A stretch of DNA of 6,691 nt, from contig JASLFY010000133.1 in assembly GCA_030150425.1 (NCBI GenBank), positions 1 through 6,691 on the forward strand, read 5' to 3'. A model generated the notes under the pieces. The model ran no database searches, was not told where the DNA came from, and saw only the letters and a program-made list of their open reading frames with translations. Made by a program: the position numbers and the translations under genes. This DNA is from Yimella sp. GTDB taxonomy: Bacteria; Actinomycetota; Actinomycetes; Actinomycetales; Dermatophilaceae. Numbering within the stretch: position 1 is the stretch's first letter; every line of letters begins with the position of its first letter. Shown one piece after another: positions 1-4,917 of the stretch.

Positions 1-919
1 GTTGTTGGTGGGCGCCACCGAGCACCACGCGTCGACCGACCCGGTCGACCACCTCGTCGCCGACGAGGGCGCCGAGGTCGACTGGATCGCCCCCGACGGC
101 GACGGTGTGGTGCAGCCCGAGACGTTGACCGCACTGCTGGACGAGTACGCCGACGACACCGTCATCGCGTCGGTGATGTGGGCGAACAACGAGGTGGGCG
201 CGGTCTCGCCGATCCACGAGCTCGCGGCGGCCGCCCGGGCGGCCGGGGTGCTCTTCCACACCGACGCGGTGCAGGCCGTCGGCCACCTCCCGGTCGACTT
301 CGGCGCCTCCGGTGCCCACCTGCTGAGCCTCAGCGCCCACAAGTTCGGCGGCCCGACCGGCGTCGGTGCGCTGCTGGTGCACCGCGACATCTCGCTCGTC
401 CCGTTGACCCACGGCGGCGGCCAGGAGCGCCAGCTGCGCTCGGGCACCCTCGACGTCGCCGGGATCCGCGGTCTCGCCGTCGCCTCCACCCTCGCCACCG
501 CCGAACTCGACACCGAGCGCAAGCGGATCGGGGAGCTGCGCGACCGCCTGGTCGAGGGGGCGCTCGCCCTGGACCTCGACATCGCCGTCAGTGGGCCGTA
601 CGCCGTCGGAGACCTCGACCACCGACTGCCGGGCAACGTCCACCTGCGGGTGCCCGGCTGCGACGGCGACTCGCTGCTCTACCTGCTCGACGCCGCCGGC
701 GTGGAGTGCTCCACCGGCTCCGCCTGCCAGGCCGGGGTGCCGCAGCCGAGCCACGTGCTGTTGGCGATGGGGATGACGGAGCAGCAGGCCAGGGGAGCGA
801 TCCGGTTGACCCTCGGCCACACCAGCACCGAGGCGGACGTCGACGCGGCGCTCGCCGCGCTGCCCGGCGCGATCGAACGCGCCCGTCGCGCCCACGACGC
901 CGGAGGGCGGCGCCGATGA
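1..919 (+). CDS. Cysteine desulfurase, group I IscS/NifS/YrvO-like (5' truncated by window)
   Basis: PLP enzyme that converts L-cysteine to alanine and carries the sulfur as a protein persulfide in the cytosol. Codons are in frame from base 2; the true start is upstream. E. coli IscS His104 aligns with fragment residue 8, so roughly 95 N-terminal residues are missing. Visible landmarks, numbered from the first full codon: TEHH (H8, over PLP), NNEVG (N62-G66), HTDAVQ (D88 and Q91, PLP contacts), SAHK with Schiff-base lysine K114, RSGTLD, and the loop STGSACQAG with catalytic Cys242. The loop has the long group I form, not the short SufS form. The tail ends in an Arg-rich stretch (GGRRR). The stop overlaps the start of mnmA, so it probably supplies sulfur to MnmA, as YrvO does in Bacillus. 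General Fe-S cluster supply is also possible. The family call is very secure; iscS versus another symbol is not decidable. Confidence 0.95.
   Translation, partial: LLVGATEHHASTDPVDHLVADEGAEVDWIAPDGDGVVQPETLTALLDEYADDTVIASVMWANNEVGAVSPIHELAAAARAAGVLFHTDAVQAVGHLPVDFGASGAHLLSLSAHKFGGPTGVGALLVHRDISLVPLTHGGGQERQLRSGTLDVAGIRGLAVASTLATAELDTERKRIGELRDRLVEGALALDLDIAVSGPYAVGDLDHRLPGNVHLRVPGCDGDSLLYLLDAAGVECSTGSACQAGVPQPSHVLLAMGMTEQQARGAIRLTLGHTSTEADVDAALAALPGAIERARRAHDAGGRRR
902..907 (+). promoter_or_regulatory. Ribosome binding site of mnmA
   Basis: GGAGGG lies inside the last codons of the cysteine desulfurase, 8 nt before the ATG at 916. It fixes the mnmA start and indicates that the two genes are translated from one message. 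Confidence 0.75.
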
Positions 920-1998
920 GGGTCGTCGCAGCGATGAGCGGCGGGGTCGACTCGGCCGTCGCCGCCTCCCGCATGCTCGAGGCCGGTCACGAGGTCGTCG
1001 GGGTCCACCTCGCGCTGTCGCAGTCCGCGGCCACACTGCGCGAATCGGCGCGCGGCTGCTGCACGATCGAGGACGCGGGCGACGCCCGCCGGGTCGCCGA
1101 CAAGCTCGGGATCCCGTTCTACGTCTGGGACATGGCGCAGCGGTTCAAGGAGGACGTGGTCGAGGACTTCATCGCCGAGTACGCCGCCGGCCGCACCCCC
1201 AACCCGTGCCTGCGCTGCAACGAGCGGATCAAGTTCGCGGCGCTGCTGGACAAGGCGCTCGCGCTCGGTTTCGACGCGGTCGCGACCGGCCACTACGCGC
1301 AGATCGTCGACGGCCCGCAGGGCCGCGAGCTGCACCGCGCGGTCGACATGGCCAAGGACCAGTCGTACGTCCTCGGGGTGCTCGACGCCGACCAGTTGGC
1401 CCACTCGTTCTTCCCGCTCGGCGACACCACCAAGCCGGACATCCGCAAGGAGGCCGCCGAGCGCGGCTTCTACGTCGCGAACAAGCCGGACAGCCACGAC
1501 ATCTGCTTCATCGCCGACGGCGACACCCACGGGTGGCTGACCTCGCGCCTCGGCGCGGAGCCGGGCCCGATCGTCGACGAGACCGGCGCGGTCGTCGGCG
1601 AGCACGACGGGGCGTACGCGTTCACCGTCGGGCAGCGTCGCGGGCTGGGGTTGAAGGTGCCCCGGGAGGACGGCGCGAAGCGCTACGTCACCGAGGTGCA
1701 GCCGAAGACCAACACCGTCGTCGTCGGCGTTGCCGACCTGCTCGGGGTCGACCTGATCGAGGGCGACCACGCCCGCTGGACCGGCCCGGCGCCGACCGGC
1801 GAGGTGCGCCTGGGCGCGCAGTTGCGGGCGCACGGCGAGGAGTTCCCGGCGACCGTCCGCGCCGACGGCGACCGGGTCGTCGTCACCCTCGACGAGCGGA
1901 CCCGTGGGGTGTCGCCCGGCCAGTCGGTCGTGCTCTACGAGGGCACCCGGGTGGTCGGCTCGGCCACCATCAGCCGGACGTCCCGGGCCTCGGCCTGA
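916..1998 (+). CDS. mnmA: tRNA-specific 2-thiouridylase MnmA
   Basis: 360-residue cytosolic enzyme, full family length. It adenylates C2 of wobble uridine U34 in Lys, Glu and Gln tRNAs and replaces the oxygen with sulfur, giving the s2U part of modified U34. The N-terminal PP-loop ATPase motif SGGVDS is at residues 8-13. GCCTIEDA (47-54) and IPFYVWD are typical of actinobacterial and other Gram-positive MnmA. The two catalytic cysteines are C101 in CLRCNERIKF (attacks the activated tRNA) and C197 in HDICFI (carries the persulfide). ATGHYA and KDQSYVL are also present. The C-terminal third, from about the VGQRRGLG motif, forms the usual beta-rich central and barrel domains. The ATG is chosen because it keeps MSGGVDS close to the N terminus and has GGAGGG 8 nt upstream. 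It overlaps the upstream stop as ATGA, so translational coupling to the cysteine desulfurase is likely. No key residue is missing. Confidence 0.97.
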   Translation: MRVVAAMSGGVDSAVAASRMLEAGHEVVGVHLALSQSAATLRESARGCCTIEDAGDARRVADKLGIPFYVWDMAQRFKEDVVEDFIAEYAAGRTPNPCLRCNERIKFAALLDKALALGFDAVATGHYAQIVDGPQGRELHRAVDMAKDQSYVLGVLDADQLAHSFFPLGDTTKPDIRKEAAERGFYVANKPDSHDICFIADGDTHGWLTSRLGAEPGPIVDETGAVVGEHDGAYAFTVGQRRGLGLKVPREDGAKRYVTEVQPKTNTVVVGVADLLGVDLIEGDHARWTGPAPTGEVRLGAQLRAHGEEFPATVRADGDRVVVTLDERTRGVSPGQSVVLYEGTRVVGSATISRTSRASA

Positions 1999-2038
1999 TC
2001 GATCGCCGATCCGATCGCGGGACGGCGGAGCCGATCCG
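1997..2038 (+). repeat. GATC-rich stretch with small hairpin and 9-bp direct repeats
   Basis: Five GATC tetramers fall within 42 bp (1997, 2001, 2008, 2013, 2033), starting in the mnmA stop codon. Two self-complementary CGATCG copies (2000-2005 and 2012-2017) could form a 6-bp stem with a 6-nt loop. GCCGATCCG occurs at 2005-2013 and again at 2030-2038. No T tract follows, so it is not a good intrinsic terminator. It could be a weak attenuating hairpin, an operator or chance; its role is unknown. Confidence 0.35.
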
Positions 2039-2054
2039 GCTGTCGTCGCGTCGG

Positions 2055-2060
2055 TATCCT
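2055..2060 (+). promoter_or_regulatory. Candidate -10 element for the lipoprotein operon
   Basis: TATCCT, preceded by GG, matches the actinobacterial TANNNT -10 pattern and lies in the only sizeable gap of the left half of the window. Transcription would start near 2066-2068, giving a leader of about 27 nt before the ATG at 2094. There is no recognisable -35 hexamer at 16-18 bp, which is common in this phylum but keeps confidence low. Confidence 0.35.
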
Positions 2061-2082
2061 GGCGCGCATTCACGGGACTTCA

Positions 2083-2088
2083 GGGAGG
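2083..2088 (+). promoter_or_regulatory. Ribosome binding site of first lipoprotein gene
   Basis: GGGAGG ends 5 nt before the ATG at 2094. It is the only strong Shine-Dalgarno sequence in the three-gene unit. The next two genes have none and start inside the preceding stop codons. Confidence 0.7.
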
Positions 2089-2093
2089 ACGCC

Positions 2094-2999
2094 ATGCGTA
2101 AACAATCGGTCATCGGTCTGATCACCTCGGTGATGGCGGTGACGGGCCTGGCGGCCTGCGGCAGTGACGGGCCGACGGTGTCGGCGCCGACCTCCACATC
2201 GACCTCGACGAGCGCGACGTCGTCGTCCTCTTCCTCGTCGTCCTCTTCCAGCAGCACGACCTCGTCGACGTCGTCGTCGACCTCCAGCAGCTCCGCTCCC
2301 GTCGACTTCGCGGTCGGCGACTGCGTGACGGACAAGACGTACGCGAAGGTCGACTGCGGACAGAGCCACGCCGCGGAGGTACCCGCGGTGATCCCGAGCA
2401 GCTCGTACGCGAACGACCCGGTGCGCCGCGCGGCCTACCGCAACTTCACCTGTATGCAGCAGGCGGGAAAGTACGTCGGTGGGCCGCCGTACGGCAGTCT
2501 CCTGGTCGGTGACTCCGTCCCCTCCGCGATCGACTCGAAGTCGGCCTCGCGGATCGTCTGCACGGTCATCGAGTACAGGAGCGACGACTCCGGTATCCAG
2601 ACGCAGACCGCGTCGCTCAAGAACGCGGTCAAGACCAACAGTTTCGACAAGTACAAGTTCTGCACCAGCGTGCTGCCCAGCGGCGACGACGTGAAGCTCA
2701 CGTCGTGCACGGGACCGCACGTCGCCGAGAGCGTCTGGGGCTTCGCGTGGGGCCCGTTCGGTGCGAAGTACCCCGGCTTGGCGCAGCAGAACGCGCGCGC
2801 GATGAAGTCGTGCCGGCCGTACGCCACGAAGTACCTCGGCACGACCCGTTCCGACGTCGTTCCCTCGCAGAACAGCGCGCCGAAGTCGAACTGGGACCGC
2901 GGTAACCAGATCACCGCCTGCTTCGTGCAGACCAACGGGACCAAGGTCACCAAGTCGTTGAAGGGCATCGGCAAGAAGCCGTTGTCGTCGCTCAAGTGA
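2094..2999 (+). CDS. Secreted lipoprotein with tandem four-cysteine modules, septum-formation-like (paralogue A)
   Basis: 301 residues. The N terminus has a basic start (MRKQ), a hydrophobic core and lipobox GLAAC, so Cys22 should be lipidated and the protein anchored outside the cytoplasmic membrane. Residues 24-68 form a Ser/Thr stalk with twelve consecutive serines (43-54). The mature domain from about 70 to 301 has eight cysteines: C77, C88, C120, C156 and C190, C205, C240, C276. They form two modules with nearly equal spacing (11/32/36 and 15/35/36). Each module has C-x3-H-x2-E (C88-E95 and C205-E212) and C-x5-K-Y-[VL]-G (from C120 and C240). Paired disulfides are inferred. The GDC...V.C..xH..EV pattern resembles actinobacterial 'septum formation' lipoproteins, but no enzymatic motif is visible and function is unknown. 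The ATG is fixed by the signal peptide and the Shine-Dalgarno. The stop overlaps paralogue B as GTGA. Confidence 0.85.
   Translation: MRKQSVIGLITSVMAVTGLAACGSDGPTVSAPTSTSTSTSATSSSSSSSSSSSSTTSSTSSSTSSSSAPVDFAVGDCVTDKTYAKVDCGQSHAAEVPAVIPSSSYANDPVRRAAYRNFTCMQQAGKYVGGPPYGSLLVGDSVPSAIDSKSASRIVCTVIEYRSDDSGIQTQTASLKNAVKTNSFDKYKFCTSVLPSGDDVKLTSCTGPHVAESVWGFAWGPFGAKYPGLAQQNARAMKSCRPYATKYLGTTRSDVVPSQNSAPKSNWDRGNQITACFVQTNGTKVTKSLKGIGKKPLSSLK
2220..2249 (+). repeat. Perfect 15-bp tandem duplication in the serine stalk
   Basis: TCGTCGTCCTCTTCC occurs twice head to tail (2220-2234 and 2235-2249). It encodes ten of the twelve consecutive serines of paralogue A. The unit is exactly five codons, so gain or loss of a copy would change stalk length without a frameshift. 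Confidence 0.85.
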
Positions 3000-3892
3000 C
3001 CGCGCGCCGCTCCTCGGCGCTGGGTGCCGTTGCCCTGGTGGCCGGTCTGCTGACCGGTTGCTCCGACAGCCCGGTGACCGTGGCCGTCGCGTCGTCGACC
3101 TCGGCGGCGTCGACCGGCGCTTCGTCCTCCTCGTCCTCACCTTCGCAGTCCTCTACGTCGTCCGAGCAGTCCGCGACGTCGAGCTCGAGCGCCGTGCCGA
3201 CGTACGCGGTCGGGGACTGCCTGGACGGCACCGACTTCGTGAAGGTGAGCTGCACCCAACTGCACTGGTACGAAGTGTCGGCCGTGGTGCCGAACACCCA
3301 GTTCGCCGATGACCCGGTCAAGCGGGACGCGCTGCGTTCGTTCACCTGCATGAACGCGTTGGCCACGTACATCGGCGGCCCGCCGGTCGGCACCCGGACG
3401 ATCGACGCGGCGGTGACCTCGGTCGTCGATCCGCAGGCGGATCGACGGTTCGTGTGTCTGGCGCAGAGCTTCTACAACCCACACGGCGACAAGGTCGACT
3501 TCTCGCTGCGCAACATCGTGAAGAAGCAGGGCTGGGAGAAGTGGAAGTTGTGCACCTCCACGCTGCCCAGCTCGGCGAAGCTCGACCTCATCTCGTGCAA
3601 CTCCCCGCATGTCGCGGAGGCGGTGACGGGTTTCAACGACGGCCCGTTCGACAAGCCGTACCCGGGGCAGGACAAGCTGAACAAGACTGCGCTGCAACGG
3701 TGTTCGGCTCTCGGTAAGAAGTACCTCGGCAACGTGAGCCGACGCGATGTCGTCGTTTCACAGAACAGCGCGGGTCCCGGTCCGTGGGCGAAGGGAACCC
3801 ACATCACCGGTTGCTTCGTGCAGACCGACGGGACCGAGATCACCAAGTCGCTGCGCAACATCGGCCACCGACCGTTGGCGAGTCTGAAGTGA
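2996..3892 (+). CDS. Secreted lipoprotein with tandem four-cysteine modules, septum-formation-like (paralogue B)
   Basis: 298 residues. It starts at a GTG inside the stop codon of paralogue A. This start is the one that gives a basic n-region (TARR), a hydrophobic core and lipobox LLTGC with lipidated Cys22. A Ser-rich stalk (about 33-66, more interrupted than in A) leads to a domain matching A at about 45% identity by my alignment. Its eight cysteines (C75, C86, C118, C154, C186, C201, C236, C273) correspond one for one to those of A. C-x3-H-x2-E occurs at C86-E93 and C201-E208, and C-x5-[TK]-Y-[IL]-G from C118 and C236. The C-terminal 25 residues are the most conserved (17 identical). The likely location is the outer face of the membrane. 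No Shine-Dalgarno precedes the GTG, so translation probably depends on ribosomes finishing A. Its stop overlaps the MetE-like gene as GTGA. The molecular function is not known to me. Confidence 0.85.
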   Translation: MTARRSSALGAVALVAGLLTGCSDSPVTVAVASSTSAASTGASSSSSSPSQSSTSSEQSATSSSSAVPTYAVGDCLDGTDFVKVSCTQLHWYEVSAVVPNTQFADDPVKRDALRSFTCMNALATYIGGPPVGTRTIDAAVTSVVDPQADRRFVCLAQSFYNPHGDKVDFSLRNIVKKQGWEKWKLCTSTLPSSAKLDLISCNSPHVAEAVTGFNDGPFDKPYPGQDKLNKTALQRCSALGKKYLGNVSRRDVVVSQNSAGPGPWAKGTHITGCFVQTDGTEITKSLRNIGHRPLASLK

Positions 3893-4887
3893 GTGCGTCC
3901 GGGGTCGGCAGCATGCCCGGGGAGGACCCGCGCGAGGCGACGCGGGTGGTGCGGGATCTGTTGGGGGAGAACGGTATTCCTTTCCTGCCGGAACTCCCGG
4001 CGCGCGGTCCGGGGGCCGACCTGATCGGTCGCTGCGCGGCGTCGTTGGTCGGGCTCGCAGTGGACCTGCAGCCGTCCGGCTGGCGGCTGACCGACGCCCC
4101 GGGCCGGGACGCCCGGCGCGGGCGGTCGTACCTGCGCCAGGACCTCGACGAACTGGCCGAGGCGTACGACGGGTGGAGCGGCCCGCTGAAGCTGCAGTGG
4201 TGCGGCCCGTGGACCCTCGCCGCGAGTGTGTGGCTGCCGCGCGGGGAGCGGGTGCTGTCCGACAGCGGGGCCGCGCGCGACCTCGTGCAGTCGGTCGCCG
4301 AGGGCGCCCTGGACCACGTACGCGCGGTGCGGCGGCTGCTGCCCGCGGCGCAGTTGATCCTGCAGTGGGACGAGCCGAGTCTGCCTGCGGTGCTTGCCGG
4401 TTCGCTGCCCACCGCCTCTGGGTACGGACGGGTCCGTCCGGTCGATCCGGGCGTGGTGCGGGAAGGCCTGAGCTACCTCGTCGACGCGCTGCGACCGGAG
4501 GTCGGGCAGCAACTGGTGCACTGCTGTGCGCCGGGCGTGCCCGTGCCGTTGATCCGCCAGCTGCCCGACGTCGGCCTCGCGATCGACCTGTCGCTGGTGA
4601 AGGACCGGCAGTGGGACGGCATCGCCGAACTGGTGGAGTCCGGTCGCCGGCTGTGGGCCGGCGCGCTGCCGACCTCCGGCACGATCAACCACCCGCGGGT
4701 CGTGGCCGAGGCGGTCCTGCGGTCGTGGCGCACGGTGGGGCTCGAGGCCCGGCTCCTGGAGCAGGTCGTCGTGACCCCGGCCTGCGGGCTCGCGGGGGCG
4801 ACGCCGGCGCAGGCGCGCAACGCGCTGCGTACGACGGTCGACGCGGCGGAGCTGCTGGCCGAGGCGGCCGACGGAGTCAGCCGGTAG
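3889..4887 (+). CDS. Core MetE-like (cobalamin-independent methionine synthase C-terminal domain / UROD-MetE superfamily) protein
   Basis: 332 residues, predicted cytosolic, about the size of the catalytic C-terminal half of MetE and lacking its N-terminal half. The motif order matches that domain: GVGSMPG at 5-11 (MetE IGSFP), CGPWTLA from 105 (MetE GPVT), QWDEPS at 159-164 (MetE IDEPA), HCC at 211-213 (MetE HxC zinc ligands), and TPACG at 296-300 with C299 (MetE NPDCG, last zinc ligand). The position of the glutamate ligand of E. coli MetE (Glu665) aligns with Asp233. A zinc site binding a thiol substrate is inferred; true methionine synthesis with methyltetrahydrofolate is doubtful without the N-terminal half. 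Homologues in actinobacteria lie near mnmA and ligA and are usually annotated 'methionine synthase'. The GTG at 3889 is preferred over the ATG at 3913, which would cut into GSMPG. It overlaps the lipoprotein B stop as GTGA and has no Shine-Dalgarno. Confidence 0.85.
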   Translation: MSASGVGSMPGEDPREATRVVRDLLGENGIPFLPELPARGPGADLIGRCAASLVGLAVDLQPSGWRLTDAPGRDARRGRSYLRQDLDELAEAYDGWSGPLKLQWCGPWTLAASVWLPRGERVLSDSGAARDLVQSVAEGALDHVRAVRRLLPAAQLILQWDEPSLPAVLAGSLPTASGYGRVRPVDPGVVREGLSYLVDALRPEVGQQLVHCCAPGVPVPLIRQLPDVGLAIDLSLVKDRQWDGIAELVESGRRLWAGALPTSGTINHPRVVAEAVLRSWRTVGLEARLLEQVVVTPACGLAGATPAQARNALRTTVDAAELLAEAADGVSR

Positions 4888-4904
4888 TTGTCGGACCCCT
4901 GCGG

Positions 4905-4910
4905 CAGGAT
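4905..4910 (+). promoter_or_regulatory. Start region of ligA: AGGA Shine-Dalgarno or CAGGAT -10 box
   Basis: AGGA at 4906-4909 is 8 nt from the GTG at 4918 and would serve as its ribosome binding site. The overlapping hexamer CAGGAT resembles the actinobacterial TAGGAT -10 box. If used as one, transcription would begin at about 4917-4918 and the GTG would be leaderless. No fitting -35 is seen. Both readings favour the GTG over the ATG at 4909, which has no spaced Shine-Dalgarno. Confidence 0.3.
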
Positions 4911-4917
4911 GTACCGG

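Noticed and set aside
2..4. TTG at base 2 as the start of the cysteine desulfurase
   Set aside because: It would remove the N-terminal domain before the TEHH motif. The gene is simply cut by the window edge.
178..1998. A long + frame that would fuse upstream sequence to MnmA
   Set aside because: The part before 916 is Arg/Gly/Pro-rich shadow of the cysteine desulfurase. MnmA has its own ATG, Shine-Dalgarno and full family length from 916.
2000..2020. Intrinsic terminator after mnmA
   Set aside because: The stem is only 6 bp and no T tract follows, so it is listed only as a repeat-rich stretch.
2160..2300. The repetitive TCG/TCC region as a CRISPR array or other repeat array
   Set aside because: The repetition is serine codons in a coding stalk, with no spacer structure.
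1206..2999. A long + frame that would extend lipoprotein A upstream through mnmA
   Set aside because: The extension is shadow sequence. The ATG at 2094 has a Shine-Dalgarno and a signal peptide with lipobox directly after it.
2094..3892. Recent gene duplication or horizontally acquired island
   Set aside because: The paralogues are only about 45% identical, codon use remains GC-rich like the neighbours, and no integrase, transposase, tRNA or flanking repeats are seen.
4888..4910. TTGTCG (4888) with CAGGAT (4905) as a full -35/-10 promoter
   Set aside because: The spacer is 11 bp, too short for a standard sigma-70-type promoter.
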